A stretch of DNA of 64,000 nt, taken from positions 248,001-312,000 of the forward strand of contig JAEINT010000002.1 of assembly GCA_016342745.1 (NCBI GenBank). Reading direction: 5' to 3'. The DNA is from Labilibaculum sp. (GTDB taxonomy: Bacteria; Bacteroidota; Bacteroidia; Bacteroidales; Marinifilaceae). A program made the position numbers and the translations under genes. Below are positions 8,745 through 18,976 of this stretch, in pieces (within the stretch, counting starts at the first letter, position 1; each line of letters begins with the position of its first letter). The notes under the pieces are model-generated. The model was not told the DNA's origin and searched no databases. It saw nothing but the letters and a program-made list of their open reading frames with translations.

Positions 8745-9632
8745 ATGAAAATAAATAAGAGAAGTATATCGATACTAAGCCTAGTAGCATTTTTATTTCT
8801 AGGAATGTCAGGTTTACAAGCACAGCAAGAGAAAAGGGATTTTAAACAAAGAGGTGAGCAAACCTCTGTTTTAAACGAGGTGCAAAAAGAACAAATGAAA
8901 GAAGCTTGAATTGCCTTTGCAAAAGCAACTATCGATCTTAAAAATGAGTTGGGCGAACTACATGCAAAGCAGAGAACTTTATTTTCTGCAGAGAAGCCTA
9001 ACATGAAAGAAATTTACGCCAATGCAGATAAAATATCTGAACTGAAAAATCAGATAAAGAAAGAGGAGATTGGGATGAAATTAGACATTCGATCTTTTTT
9101 AACAGAAGAACAACAAATGAAGATGGCGAAGCACTCAAAGCATAGAAAAGGTGTGATGCGTGACAAAAAAGGTCAGATGGGACAAGCCAACCGAGCTGAA
9201 ATGGGAAGAGCGAAGCAAGGAATGCGAAAAGGAGATAGAGGCGAACAGCAAGGAAAGAAAGGTTATGGAATCAAGCAGAAGGCTGGAAAACAAATGGGAA
9301 AAGACAGAAATATGCTGGGTTTAAGTGATGAGCAAAAGGCACAAATGAAGGAAATTCGTGTTGCTCACCTTAAGGAAACAAAAGAGTTGAAAAATGAACT
9401 TGAAGTGATACGTTTGAAGCAAAAACATTTGATGACTGCTGAAAAAGTTGATAAGAATAGCATTATGGATAATGTTGATCGCTTATCAAATATTCAAAAT
9501 CAATTGGCTAAAAAACAAATTGATAACAAAATGGAAATAAGAGAAATCTTGACAGAAGATCAATTGGTGCTTTTTATGAGCCATCCGAAAGGGAAAAAAG
9601 GTTTTGCTAAAAGACATAAACGAATGAATTAA
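8745..9632 (+). pseudogene. Spy/CpxP-like periplasmic protein interrupted by an in-frame stop
   Basis: ATG at 8745 starts a signal peptide (MKINKRSISILSLVAFLFLG, then MSGLQAQ), and the frame stays open except for a single TGA at 8907-8909, codon 55. Beyond it the same frame continues to 9632. The full product would be about 295 residues. It has two copies of an LTxxQ-type helical unit: QMKEA(stop)IAFAKATIDLKNEL and, near the end, QMKEIRVAHLKETKELKNEL. The second copy shows Arg at the place of the stop, so a CGA-to-TGA change is the simplest explanation. Between the units lies a Gly/Lys/Gln/Met-rich linker. Family members are periplasmic chaperones or metal/envelope-stress proteins. Translation from an internal start (ATG 8949) would lack a signal peptide. 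Confidence 0.75.
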
Positions 9633-9655
9633 AGAATAACAGGTAAGTTTTTAAA

Positions 9656-9686
9656 GGGTTTCAATTTTTATTGAAGCCTTTTTTTT
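9656..9686 (+). terminator. Intrinsic terminator
   Basis: GGGTTTCAA / TTGAAGCC stem (with a G-U pair) followed by eight or more T's, ending the Spy-like gene. Confidence 0.7.
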
Positions 9687-9757
9687 ATGTTTTTTTGTTT
9701 CTGATTTTAGGGTATTTATTTTTATAGTATCTTATCGGCCCTAAAAATGAAATCAAA

Positions 9758-11494
9758 ATGAAGAAATTATATTTTTATTTACTGTTTGTAAGTGTCTTTC
9801 TTATAGCTTCCTGTGCAGATAAAAAAGCGGATCATGTTCAGATTAAAATAATGGGAACAAGTGATGTGCATGGAGCTTTATTTCCATACGATTTGGTTGG
9901 AGACCGTGAAACGGAAACATCTTTATCACAAGTGTATGCTTATGTTGATGGAGAACGTAAGAAAGAAGAATCGGAAATAATATTGCTTGATAATGGTGAT
10001 ATTTTACAAGGAGATCCTTTGGTTTATTATTCTAATTTCGAGAAGACAGAAACCAAACACATTTGTGCAGAGGTAATGAATTTTATGCAGTATGACGCTG
10101 CAACGATTGGGAATCATGATATTGAGCCTGGTCATGAAGTTTATGACCGATTGGTAAAAGAGTATCAATTTCCATGGATGGCTGCAAATGCAGTACGAAA
10201 TTCTGATGGCAAACCATATTTTAAGCCTTATACAATTATTGAGAAAAAGGGTGTTAAAATTGCTGTATTAGGTCTAATAACTCCTGCAATACCAAAATGG
10301 TTACCAGAGAAAATTTGGTCGGGAATGCATTTCGAACCAATGATTGAATCTGCAAAAAAATGGATGAAAATTATTCAGGAAAAAGAAAAGCCAGATTTTG
10401 TGGTTGGTCTTTTCCATTCAGGTGCTGGAGAGGAGCATGAGGGAGACGAAACCAATCCAGAAAATGCGTCAATTCTTGTTGCTAAAAATGTTTCTGGAAT
10501 AGATATGGTGATTTGCGGACACGATCACCAGGAGAATATCCTTTGGTTCGAAAATCCAGATAAAGAAAAAGTTTTGGTGATTAATCCAAAAAGTAGAGCG
10601 CGTTATATTGCTGAGGTAACAATTGATTTTAAACTAGATCCTGAAACAAAGCAGTACAATAAAACAATAGAACCTAATTTGGTTGAGGTGAAAGATATTG
10701 CCGTTTCAAAGGAATACAATGAGAAATTTCAACCTTTGTTTGATGAAGTTAAGAACTATGTTTCAAGACCTGTAGGGACTTTTAAAAATAGCATTTCAAC
10801 AAAAGATGCGATGTTTGGCGATTCTCCATTTATCGATCTAATTCAAAACATTCAAATGGATTTGGCAGAAGCAGATATCTCTTTTGCAGCTCCACTTTCA
10901 TACAATGCGAAAATTGATTCAGGAGAATTGCAAGTTCGAGATTTATTTAAGCTTTATCGATTCGAGAACTTGTTGTACACCATGAATTTAACGGGAAAAG
11001 AGATTCATGGATTTTTGGAATTCAGTTATAAAGGTTGGTTTCAGAAGATGGAGAAAGCCTCAGATCCGATGCTGTTTATCGAGAAAACAGATAAAGGGAA
11101 TCGCCTAAGTACCATGTTCTTTAATTACGATTCGGCAGAAGGAATAGATTATGAGGTAGATCTTTCGAAAGCATACGGAAATCGCATTAAAATATTGCGA
11201 ATGAGTAATGGAGAAGCCTTTGATGAGGCCAAGATGTATCGAGTAGCATTAAATTCATATCGCGGTAATGGAGGAGGAAATCATTTAACTACTGGCGCTG
11301 GCTTAAGTAAGGAAGAATTAATATCAAGACTGGTTAATTCTACAACTAAGGATTTGCGCTATTATTTAATGAAGTGGATTGAAAAGAAAGGTACTGTTGA
11401 TATTCATTGTAATCAGAACTGGAAAGTGGTTCCAGAAGAATGGCATGTTAGCGCTTCAAAAAGAGAATATGAGTTACTTTATGGTGTGAATTAA
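9758..11494 (+). CDS. 5'-nucleotidase/UshA-like metallophosphoesterase lipoprotein
   Basis: 578 residues. A lipoprotein signal ends in the lipobox IASC with Cys19, so the protein is likely membrane-anchored outside the cytoplasm. The metallophosphoesterase domain (about 30-290) has the dimetal motifs SDVHGALFPYD, LDNGDILQGDP, IGNHDIEPGH and CGHDHQEN. The C-terminal part (about 340-530) matches the 5'-nucleotidase specificity domain (DLFKLYRFENLLYTMNLTGK, YRVALNSYRGNGGGNH). It probably hydrolyses nucleoside monophosphates or cyclic nucleotides to scavenge nucleosides and phosphate. Monocistronic, ending in a terminator. Confidence 0.9.
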   Translation: MKKLYFYLLFVSVFLIASCADKKADHVQIKIMGTSDVHGALFPYDLVGDRETETSLSQVYAYVDGERKKEESEIILLDNGDILQGDPLVYYSNFEKTETKHICAEVMNFMQYDAATIGNHDIEPGHEVYDRLVKEYQFPWMAANAVRNSDGKPYFKPYTIIEKKGVKIAVLGLITPAIPKWLPEKIWSGMHFEPMIESAKKWMKIIQEKEKPDFVVGLFHSGAGEEHEGDETNPENASILVAKNVSGIDMVICGHDHQENILWFENPDKEKVLVINPKSRARYIAEVTIDFKLDPETKQYNKTIEPNLVEVKDIAVSKEYNEKFQPLFDEVKNYVSRPVGTFKNSISTKDAMFGDSPFIDLIQNIQMDLAEADISFAAPLSYNAKIDSGELQVRDLFKLYRFENLLYTMNLTGKEIHGFLEFSYKGWFQKMEKASDPMLFIEKTDKGNRLSTMFFNYDSAEGIDYEVDLSKAYGNRIKILRMSNGEAFDEAKMYRVALNSYRGNGGGNHLTTGAGLSKEELISRLVNSTTKDLRYYLMKWIEKKGTVDIHCNQNWKVVPEEWHVSASKREYELLYGVN

Positions 11495-11516
11495 AACATA
11501 CTGAATAGCTTACATA

Positions 11517-11555
11517 GAAAAGGGTTTTGTTAGGATACTGGCAAAACCCTTTTTG
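11517..11555 (+). terminator. Intrinsic terminator
   Basis: AAAGGGTTTTG / CAAAACCCTTT stem with a 12-base loop and T run. Confidence 0.8.
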
Positions 11556-11729
11556 TATGTGCTGACACTTTAATTCAAACTGTTTGTCAAAATGATTTGA
11601 AAGCTAATTTGTTAAAATGCTGTTTTACAGTTGTCTTAATATTTGGTTAAGTTTAATAAGCATTTAATACTTGTAGGTTTTCTTATTAATGCTTTTATTT
11701 GAATTTAACTTAAATTAAAACATTGTAAG

Positions 11730-12308
11730 ATGAAAAAAATTTTTACGCTAATTATGGCCTGTGTAGTATTTGCAGGAGTTGCTTCGGCACAATCAGATTC
11801 TTTTAAATCTTTTCGAGTAGATGCAGGTTTACTTTATGCAATGCCAGGTGGTGATGCTCTTGATGCTGGTGTTGGATACTATTTGAATCCTAAGTATCAT
11901 ATAACAGATAATGTATTGTTAGGTGCTAAATTAGAAGGTGCTGTTATGGGGTCTGCTAATGAAGATGCATTTGATGTTTCTGCTGTTGTTTCTTATGCTG
12001 CAACTTTCGATTACTATTTCAATACCAATTCTTTCCGTCCATTTGTTGGAATGGATGCTGGTATTTATTCATTGGGTTCAATCGAATTTGATTCTAGTAC
12101 TGATTTGGGTGGTGGAAATACCATAGATATTAATGGAGATTATGATTTAGGATCTAAGTTTGGTATTGCTCCAAAAGTTGGTTTTTCTTATGGTCACTTC
12201 GACATGGCTCTTCAGTACAACTTGATTTTCGGTCAAGAAAAAGGATATGACGAGTATAACTACATGTCTGTTAAACTTGGATTCCATTTTGGTGGAGGAA
12301 AGAAATAA
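11730..12308 (+). CDS. Outer-membrane beta-barrel protein (paralogue of the gene at 27782)
   Basis: 192 residues with a clear signal peptide (MKKIFTLIMACVVFAGVASA, then Q). The mature protein has alternating aromatic beta-strands and ends in KLGFHFGGGKK, as expected for a small eight-stranded barrel. It is closely related to the minus-strand gene at 27782-28333: SFKSFRVDAGLLYA/SFRSFRIDLGASYA, LDAGVGYYLNPKYH/LDAGIGFYANPKFH and the same C-terminus. The two are 15 kb apart, not in tandem. Function unknown; OmpW/OprF-like structural roles are possible. Confidence 0.8.
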   Translation: MKKIFTLIMACVVFAGVASAQSDSFKSFRVDAGLLYAMPGGDALDAGVGYYLNPKYHITDNVLLGAKLEGAVMGSANEDAFDVSAVVSYAATFDYYFNTNSFRPFVGMDAGIYSLGSIEFDSSTDLGGGNTIDINGDYDLGSKFGIAPKVGFSYGHFDMALQYNLIFGQEKGYDEYNYMSVKLGFHFGGGKK

Positions 12309-12332
12309 GACTGTATCTTAGATATAATATGG

Positions 12333-12361
12333 AAAGGATGCTATTTATAGCATCCTTTTTT
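12333..12361. terminator. Bidirectional intrinsic terminator
   Basis: AAAGGATGCTA / TAGCATCCTTT with a four-base loop, with A's on one side and T's on the other. It lies between the convergent barrel gene and hydrolase gene. Confidence 0.8.
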
Positions 12362-12366
12362 ATGAA

Positions 12367-13230
12367 TTAACACTCATAAATAATCCTAAAAATTTCTCGT
12401 AAACATTCCTGTCGTTGCTCTATAAATCCCATGTGTCCTGATGTTTGCAGTACGAAAGGGGTTAAGTTATTGGCTTTAGCAATTTCACCTGCTACTTTCA
12501 TTGGTGTAAAATTATCTTCTTTACCAATCATGCTCACTTTAGGCATGTCGAGAGCTTTTAAAACATGATTTCGATCGGGTCGATTCATCATCGCTTCTAA
12601 TGCAGCAACAATGCCATGATCTGGAGTTTCGCAAGCAATTTTTGTTATTCTTTCAATTTCATGAGCAAATTTTTTCAAATTCTTGTTCGAAAAAGTATTT
12701 GGGATGCTAGACTTGCAAATGAGTTCTTTTTTACCTTCCAGAATTAAATCAATTTCTTTTTTCCGATTTTCTTTTTTCTCTTCTGTATCAGCATTTGGCG
12801 ATGAATGAAAAAGGCAAAAGCTTTCCAGTTTATGCACATATTTATCGGCATATGCCAAGGCAACGTAACCACCCATAGAATGCCCAATAATATTGATTTT
12901 TTTTAGTTTCAAATGAACTGTTAAAGCATCAATCGCATCGGCCATTTCCTCAATGCTGCAAGATTTCACTTTTAGGTTCGACATCCCATGACCAGGTAAG
13001 TCTACAGTTATTACCCTAGCCAGTCTTGAAAGATCGTTGGCAAAATTTGCAAATGTTTCTATCGATTCCAGATATCCGTGTAATAAAACCACCGTATTTC
13101 CCTTTCCTTTATCACGGTAACGTAAATCGTAATTTTTAAACTGTAAAAATTGATCCATAGTAGGATGAATATAATATTTTAGATTTGAGACAGATAAAAA
13201 ATCTGTAATGCTTGATTCTTTAATTTGCAT
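12367..13230 (-). CDS. Alpha/beta-fold hydrolase
   Basis: Up to 287 residues. The oxyanion motif VVLLHGYLES, the nucleophile elbow GHSMGGY (Ser) and a late SGHMGFIEQ (catalytic His) identify an alpha/beta hydrolase of the esterase/MhpC type. The acid is probably the Asp in IGKEDNFTP. Cytoplasmic, with no signal peptide. The annotated ATG at 13230 gives a 24-residue extension. The alternative ATG at 13158 (MDQFLQFKNYDLRYRD) starts where most family members start and may be the real one. Substrate unknown. The gene stands alone, divergent from sdhC. Confidence 0.85.
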   Translation of the reverse strand: MQIKESSITDFLSVSNLKYYIHPTMDQFLQFKNYDLRYRDKGKGNTVVLLHGYLESIETFANFANDLSRLARVITVDLPGHGMSNLKVKSCSIEEMADAIDALTVHLKLKKINIIGHSMGGYVALAYADKYVHKLESFCLFHSSPNADTEEKKENRKKEIDLILEGKKELICKSSIPNTFSNKNLKKFAHEIERITKIACETPDHGIVAALEAMMNRPDRNHVLKALDMPKVSMIGKEDNFTPMKVAGEIAKANNLTPFVLQTSGHMGFIEQRQECLREIFRIIYEC

Positions 13231-13524
13231 TCTAAATTAAAACAATATCTTAAAAGCTTGTTCTATAACATACAAATATTTGATAACTTGCGAACTTTAG
13301 TGGAAATCAATTAAGGAATTAATTCTCCAATCGATTAAAAATTAGAATTATACCTATCTTTAAATCATAAAATTAAGGAATGATTCGCACACTTGCTTGT
13401 TATAGAATCAATCTAAATAAATTTCATATGTTCCTAAATATCGTTTCTGCGCTTTGGAGCATTTACATTTGCGAATTAATATAGTAAAGTTTATAAAAAA
13501 CAGTCTAATTAAATCTTTAAACTT

Positions 13525-14214
13525 ATGAGCAGTTTTTTAAGTTCATCTATTGGGAAGAAGTTGATAATGAGTTTATCAGGACTTTTTCTTGTGCTATTTA
13601 TGTTAGTACACCTGATATTGAACTCCTTTTTAATGTTTGACAGCACAGGTGAGCTGTTTAATGCCGGAGCACATTTTATGGCTATGCCGGTAATTCGTTT
13701 TGGTTTGCAGCCTGTATTGGCTGGTGGTTTTCTTATCCATATTATTTATGCGATAACTTTAACGATCCAGAATATGAAAGCGCGTCCACAGAAGTATGCT
13801 TCTCAGAATTTAGGACAGAGCAGTACTTGGTCTTCACGAAACATGTTTGTTTTGGGTGGTCTTGTTTTGGTTTTCATCGTAATGCACTTGATGCACTTTT
13901 TTGTGCCAATGCAAATTACGGGAGAAGGATTAGAATCTGTAACTATTCATGGTGAAGAGATGCATAATGGAGCAGCTTTGGTGAAAGCCTTATTTACTGC
14001 TGGTACTTTTGGTATTGTTTACACTGCACTTTACGTTGTAGGAGCAATCCTTTTAGGAATGCACTTGGCACATGGATTTTGGTCGTCTTTCCAATCAATT
14101 GGTTTGAGCAATAGTATTTGGAGAACAAGATTGGAAAAAGTTGGTTACATCTATGCAATTTTTATTGCAGTAGGTTTCGCAATTATTCCTTTGTATTTAC
14201 ACTTTTTTGCTTAA
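13525..14214 (+). CDS. sdhC: Succinate dehydrogenase/fumarate reductase cytochrome b subunit
   Basis: 229 residues with five hydrophobic segments. This is the single-subunit di-heme cytochrome b (b558 type) that anchors SdhAB and passes electrons to or from quinone. Several His in membrane segments (LVHLILNS, GFLIHIIYA, VMHLMHFF, GMHLAHGFW) are the expected heme ligands. First gene of sdhCAB, 22 bases before sdhA. The 294-base gap upstream should hold the promoter, but I could not pick a clean -7 element. Confidence 0.93.
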   Translation: MSSFLSSSIGKKLIMSLSGLFLVLFMLVHLILNSFLMFDSTGELFNAGAHFMAMPVIRFGLQPVLAGGFLIHIIYAITLTIQNMKARPQKYASQNLGQSSTWSSRNMFVLGGLVLVFIVMHLMHFFVPMQITGEGLESVTIHGEEMHNGAALVKALFTAGTFGIVYTALYVVGAILLGMHLAHGFWSSFQSIGLSNSIWRTRLEKVGYIYAIFIAVGFAIIPLYLHFFA

Positions 14215-14236
14215 TTGCTAATAATAAAAAACGGTT

Positions 14237-16177
14237 ATGACAGTATTAAATTCAAAAATTCCAGCCGGACCAATAGCTGAAAAGTGGTCAAATCATAAAG
14301 CTGCCATCAAGGTGGTTAGTCCTGCGAATAAGAGAAAATTAGATGTTATCGTTGTAGGAACCGGACTAGCCGGTGGAGCTGCTGCCGCTTCAATGGCAGA
14401 AATGGGGTACAACGTTAAAGCATTTTGCTACCAAGATTCAGGTCGTAGAGCTCACTCTATTGCCGCTCAGGGTGGTATTAACGCTGCTAAAAATTATCAG
14501 AACGATAACGATTCAGTTCATCGTTTATTTTACGATACAGTAAAAGGTGGTGATTACCGCGCACGTGAAGCAAACGTTCATCGTTTAGCTGAAGTTAGTG
14601 GTGACATTATCGATCAATGTGTTGCTCAAGGTGTACCTTTTGCACGTGAGTATGGTGGAACTTTATCGAACCGTTCATTCGGTGGTGTATTGGTAAGTCG
14701 TACTTTCTATGCTCGTGGGCAAACCGGACAACAGCTTTTGTTAGGTTGTTACGCTTCTATGAATCGTATGATCGGAGAAGGTAAGATTGAAATGCATGAG
14801 CGTAACGAAATGTTAGACATCGTAACTATCGATGGAAAAGCTCGTGGTATTATCACTCGTAACTTGGTTACAGGTGAAATTGAGCGCCATAGTGCTCACG
14901 CCGTAGTTATTGCAACAGGTGGATACGGTAATGTATTCTTCTTGTCTACAAATGCTATGGGTTGTAATGGTGGTGCAGCATGGCAAGCTTACAAAAATGG
15001 TGCTTGTTTTGCGAATCCTTGTTACGTTCAAATTCACCCTACTTGTATTCCAATTCATGGCGAACAGCAATCGAAATTGACTTTGATGTCAGAATCATTG
15101 CGTAATGATGGTCGTGTTTGGACTCCAAAGAAAAAAGAAGATGCAATTAAATTGCAAAAAGGTGAAATCACAGCTAACGATATTGCTGAAGAAGATCGTG
15201 ATTTCTACTTGGAAAGAAGATACCCATCATATGGTAACTTGGTTCCTCGTGACGTTGCATCTCGTGCAGCTAAAGAAAGATGTGATGAAGGTTTCGGTGT
15301 AAACGAAACTGGTAAAGCAGTTTATCTTGACTTTAAATATTCTATCGAAAGATTAGGTAAGGATGTTATTGAAGCTCGTTATGGTAATTTATTTCAGATG
15401 TACGAAAAAATTACAGCAGCAAACCCTTACGAATTGCCAATGCAAATTTATCCAGCTATTCACTACACAATGGGTGGTGTATGGGTTGATTACAACTTGA
15501 TGACTAACGTTCCAGGATTGTATGCTATTGGTGAGGCTAACTTTTCAGATCACGGTGCTAACCGTTTGGGAGCATCTGCATTAATGCAAGGTTTAGCTGA
15601 TGGATATTTCGTATTGCCATATACAATTGGTGATTACTTAGCTGATGAAATTCAGGTTCCACGTATCGATACAAATCATCAGGCATTTGTAGCTAAAGAA
15701 AAAGCTGTAACTGATCGTATGTCTCGTTTGTATAATATCAAAGGAAGCAAGTCTGTTGATTCTTTCCACAAGCGTTTAGGTAACATCATGTGGGAATATG
15801 TTGGTATGGCTCGTAACGAAGATGGTCTGAAATTAGCGATTAAAGAAATTCAGAAACTTCGTGAAGATTTCTATAAAGATCTTCGTATTCCTGGTGATTA
15901 TGATGCTATGAACATTGAGCTTGAAAAAGCTGGTCGTGTTGAAGATTTCATCGATTTAGGTGAATTAATGGCTCGTGATGCTCTGGATCGTAACGAATCT
16001 TGTGGTGGACATTATCGTGAGGAATCAACTACTGAAGATGGTGAAGCTAAACGTGATGATGAGAACTTTGCTTATGTTTCTGCTTGGGAATTCCAAGGTG
16101 AAGGTAAAGCTCCTCAATTGCACAAGGAAGAATTAGTATTCGAGAATGTGAAATTAACTCAACGCTCATACAAGTAA
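14237..16177 (+). CDS. sdhA: Succinate dehydrogenase/fumarate reductase flavoprotein subunit
   Basis: 646 residues. FAD-binding [11 protein letters not shown] near the N-terminus, the covalent-flavin region [15 protein letters not shown] (His), and the substrate site with HPTC and [11 protein letters not shown]. The enzyme interconverts succinate and fumarate at the inner membrane. Codon use leans strongly to CGT for Arg, more than in neighbouring genes, which suggests high expression. Three bases separate it from sdhB. Confidence 0.96.
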   Translation: MTVLNSKIPAGPIAEKWSNHKAAIKVVSPANKRKLDVIVVGTGLAGGAAAASMAEMGYNVKAFCYQDSGRRAHSIAAQGGINAAKNYQNDNDSVHRLFYDTVKGGDYRAREANVHRLAEVSGDIIDQCVAQGVPFAREYGGTLSNRSFGGVLVSRTFYARGQTGQQLLLGCYASMNRMIGEGKIEMHERNEMLDIVTIDGKARGIITRNLVTGEIERHSAHAVVIATGGYGNVFFLSTNAMGCNGGAAWQAYKNGACFANPCYVQIHPTCIPIHGEQQSKLTLMSESLRNDGRVWTPKKKEDAIKLQKGEITANDIAEEDRDFYLERRYPSYGNLVPRDVASRAAKERCDEGFGVNETGKAVYLDFKYSIERLGKDVIEARYGNLFQMYEKITAANPYELPMQIYPAIHYTMGGVWVDYNLMTNVPGLYAIGEANFSDHGANRLGASALMQGLADGYFVLPYTIGDYLADEIQVPRIDTNHQAFVAKEKAVTDRMSRLYNIKGSKSVDSFHKRLGNIMWEYVGMARNEDGLKLAIKEIQKLREDFYKDLRIPGDYDAMNIELEKAGRVEDFIDLGELMARDALDRNESCGGHYREESTTEDGEAKRDDENFAYVSAWEFQGEGKAPQLHKEELVFENVKLTQRSYK

Positions 16178-16180
16178 GCT

Positions 16181-16942
16181 ATGGCAGACAAGATATTAAA
16201 AGAATTAACGATAAAGGTTTGGCGTCAGAAGAATGCTAAAACCCAAGGTAAGTTTGAAACTTACAAAATCAATGATATTTCAACTGGAACTTCATTCCTT
16301 GAGATGCTTGACATCTTGAATGAGGAGTTGATTAATGGTGGAACTGAGCCAATTGCTTTCGATCACGATTGTAGAGAAGGTATTTGCGGAATGTGTAGCT
16401 TGTTCATTAACGGACGCGCTCATGGACCAGATGATGATATTACTACATGTCAGTTGCACATGCGTAAATTTTCTGAAGGAGAAACCATTACAATCGAACC
16501 TTGGAGAGCTGGTGCATTTCCAGTAATCAAAGATTTAATTGTTGACCGTACTGCTTTTGAGAAGATTCTTCAATCAGGAGGTTACATTTCAGTAAACACT
16601 GGTGGTGTACCTGATGGTAACGCAATTCCTATTTCTCAGGATGATGCTGAGGAAGCTATGGATGCTGCAGCTTGTATTGGTTGTGGTGCTTGTGTTGCGA
16701 CTTGTAAAAACTCTTCGGCTATGTTGTTCGTTTCTGCTAAGGTATCTCACCTTGCAAAACTTCCTCAAGGTCGTATTGAAGCTGCTCGTCGTGCGAAAAA
16801 CATGGTGGCAAAAATGGACGAAATGGGATTTGGTAACTGTACCAATACCGGAGCTTGTGAAGTAGAATGTCCTAAGGGAATTTCTATCGCAAACATCGCT
16901 CGTTTGAACCGTGAGTTCTTAGTAGCAAAAATTAAGGATTAA
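16181..16942 (+). CDS. sdhB: Succinate dehydrogenase/fumarate reductase iron-sulfur subunit
   Basis: 253 residues. The N-terminal 2Fe-2S ferredoxin site is [10 protein letters not shown] plus the later TTCQLHM. The C-terminal 4Fe-4S/3Fe-4S sites are [11 protein letters not shown] and [14 protein letters not shown]. It carries electrons between SdhA flavin and the SdhC hemes. Last gene of the operon, followed by a strong terminator. Confidence 0.95.
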   Translation: MADKILKELTIKVWRQKNAKTQGKFETYKINDISTGTSFLEMLDILNEELINGGTEPIAFDHDCREGICGMCSLFINGRAHGPDDDITTCQLHMRKFSEGETITIEPWRAGAFPVIKDLIVDRTAFEKILQSGGYISVNTGGVPDGNAIPISQDDAEEAMDAAACIGCGACVATCKNSSAMLFVSAKVSHLAKLPQGRIEAARRAKNMVAKMDEMGFGNCTNTGACEVECPKGISIANIARLNREFLVAKIKD

Positions 16943-16965
16943 TTTAGACTGTAATCCAAATATCG

Positions 16966-16996
16966 AGAGCGTTACCTAAGGGTAACGCTCTTTTTT
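16966..16996 (+). terminator. sdh operon terminator, overlapping the end of the RlpA-like gene
   Basis: GAGCGTTACC / GGTAACGCTC with a four-base loop and six T's. The last codons and the stop (16972-16974) of the minus-strand gene lie inside the stem. Confidence 0.88.
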
Positions 16997-17394
16997 AATT
17001 TTCGCATTTCACGAATTGCTTTCCGATCTTTTTTGTAGACTTTCATACTAACGGAAAAAACACCTTTTCTAAGCTTTCCAATTTCTTTCGCTGCCGATTT
17101 CGATAGGTCAATTATTCTGCCTTTAACAAAGGGACCACGATCGTTAATTCGTACGATTACAGCCTTCTTATTATCTAAATTAGTCACTTTCACCCAAGTG
17201 CCAAAAGGAAGGCTCTTATGAGCTGCTGTGAAGTCACTTTGATGAAAGATTTCTCCACTAGCAGTCTTTCTTCCTTCAAACTTATCAGCATAGAAACTTG
17301 CTTTCCCTTTTTGCTTGGTGATATGCTTCTTTTGTGCATGCAAATTGAATTGTAAAAGAAGAAATGCCAGTAGCAAGGTGTATCTGAAAATCAT
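16972..17394 (-). CDS. RlpA-like double-psi beta-barrel protein
   Basis: 140 residues. Signal peptide ([15 protein letters not shown]), then the RlpA core: [36 protein letters not shown], and [19 protein letters not shown] with the conserved Asp of the NDRGPF motif. RlpA proteins cleave or bind peptidoglycan glycan strands. Here there is no SPOR domain, so septal targeting as in E. coli is not expected. Convergent with sdhB. Confidence 0.88.
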   Translation of the reverse strand: MIFRYTLLLAFLLLQFNLHAQKKHITKQKGKASFYADKFEGRKTASGEIFHQSDFTAAHKSLPFGTWVKVTNLDNKKAVIVRINDRGPFVKGRIIDLSKSAAKEIGKLRKGVFSVSMKVYKKDRKAIREMRKLKKSVTLR

Positions 17395-17422
17395 ATTTTA
17401 TAAATTACTGATTTGGTAAAAC

Positions 17423-17452
17423 AAAAAAAATCCGGCCCAAGAGCCGGATTTT
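17423..17452 (-). terminator. Intrinsic terminator
   Basis: On the minus strand, AAAATCCGGC / GCCGGATTTT followed by a run of eight T's. It ends the lipoprotein gene at 17473. Confidence 0.85.
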
Positions 17453-17472
17453 AAATTATATTTAGCTTTTAT

Positions 17473-18639
17473 CTATTCGTCAGTATCATCAGCCATTTTA
17501 GATACCTCTCTTGCTGCTACATCAACTAGCTTCTTAACAAAGTACATATCGTGCATTGAACTGAAAATTTCATCTAACTGTGCAAGTGTTTCTTCTCCTA
17601 TTAACTCAGAAAGAACAACTTCTGATTCATCGGCAAAAGTGATTTTAATATCAAATCCGCCTCTACAGAATGCATTATCTGATTCATCTTCTTCTTCGCC
17701 TTCACTTTCACCTTCAGTAGCGTTGCTATCTTCAATAACTGAAATTACAGCACCTTCTTGTAATTCACCATCGCGATAAACCATGTACTCATCGCCACTA
17801 GAATTTTTCACAATTTTAATGTTTCCAATAGTTAATGCGTATTCATACTCTGCATCTGTCTCTGCAGTACCACGAATGTATTCTACTTCTTCCATGTATA
17901 GAACATCACCATCCATCTTTAGGTTGTAAGCAAACTCAGTAGTATCACCAAACGTGAATTCATGTCCTACAGAATAACCATTTGGGAAGCCAAATTCAGA
18001 AGCATATTCGAAGTTCATGCCGTTTGACATATTCATATCCCAATCAACAAAGATTTCACCAGCAGCTTCTTCTTCAATTGTAATATCTGCATCTAATAAA
18101 TAGTCAAAAACAAATCCTTCACTATTCATTACTGTTGAAGATAAATATTGAGATGCATCAACAACAAAATCGTTATCCAATTCAGCATCGCCATCTTCAT
18201 CAGTGTACATTTTCCATGGTCGTGTAGCCTTCTCCTGAGGAAGTCTAATTACGAAATTACTACTATCCGCAACTCTCTCAAAAGCTGTATGGAACCCCCA
18301 CATTTTTGTTTCTGTACCCTCTTCTGCCGTAGGAAGAATGTAATCGTAAACACCTTTAATATCTTCTAAAGTTATTGTATTCTCAATGGAGAATCTATCA
18401 TCAGAATCATCTTCTGTAGTACCTTCTTTGGTTGAAGATTCTTTCATTGTGATAAGTTCGAAACCAGGCGAGGCAACAATCTCATTAACAGCTTCGCTCA
18501 AAGTTTGAGTCTTTACCTCTAATGTTTGTTCCAAGTCTTGGTCTTCATTTTCTATTTTTGGGCTGTCTGAATCAGAACAGCTCCAAAGAACTGCCGAGAA
18601 AAATAGTAATACGCCAACAGTAAAAATGTTTCGTTTCAT
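17473..18639 (-). CDS. Acidic lipoprotein of unknown function
   Basis: 388 residues. Lipobox LWSC with Cys21, then a strongly acidic protein (long Asp/Glu runs around 25-60 and a linker GESEGEEEDESD near 305). The middle reads as beta strands (MWGFHTAFERV, YASEFGFPNGYSVGHEFTFG). I do not recognise a family. The gene stands alone with its own terminator. Confidence 0.7.
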   Translation of the reverse strand: MKRNIFTVGVLLFFSAVLWSCSDSDSPKIENEDQDLEQTLEVKTQTLSEAVNEIVASPGFELITMKESSTKEGTTEDDSDDRFSIENTITLEDIKGVYDYILPTAEEGTETKMWGFHTAFERVADSSNFVIRLPQEKATRPWKMYTDEDGDAELDNDFVVDASQYLSSTVMNSEGFVFDYLLDADITIEEEAAGEIFVDWDMNMSNGMNFEYASEFGFPNGYSVGHEFTFGDTTEFAYNLKMDGDVLYMEEVEYIRGTAETDAEYEYALTIGNIKIVKNSSGDEYMVYRDGELQEGAVISVIEDSNATEGESEGEEEDESDNAFCRGGFDIKITFADESEVVLSELIGEETLAQLDEIFSSMHDMYFVKKLVDVAAREVSKMADDTDE

Positions 18640-18923
18640 ATTTGTAAAATTTTAGTTGTTAACCATCCTTTGGAGCTTGCAAAAAAACACCAGTGGATTT
18701 GATTAAAAATTTGATTTTAATTTTCTACATCTATCTAGTACAATAAAGATACCGAAATCAGATAATCATACCCTACCTTCATCCTGAATATAAGTAACAG
18801 TCTGTAAACGAAAAGATAAGCTTTTTTGTTGTGCCTTATTTAAAATAATTTAATAATTTTCATCTATTAAGATTTGTGGAAAATATTGGACGTAGTGTGG
18901 AATTGTTCTACATCGTTGGGGAT

Positions 18924-18953
18924 CAAAAAGTAACTACCCAATTGAGGGTAGTT
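18924..18953 (-). terminator. Intrinsic terminator
   Basis: Minus strand AACTACCC / GGGTAGTT followed by ACTTTTTG, after the TonB-domain gene. The rest of 18640-18923 holds nothing I can support beyond AT-rich spacer. Confidence 0.55.
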
Positions 18954-18976
18954 GTTTACGAAGGAATTTAAATTTT

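Noticed and set aside
8907-8909. Selenocysteine recoding of the TGA in the Spy-like gene
   Set aside because: The internal repeat has Arg here, no Cys-type context is present and no hairpin follows, so a nonsense mutation is simpler.
8654-9004. 116-codon minus-strand frame over the start of the Spy-like gene
   Set aside because: It is the antisense shadow of the real signal-peptide-coding frame and has no family-like sequence.
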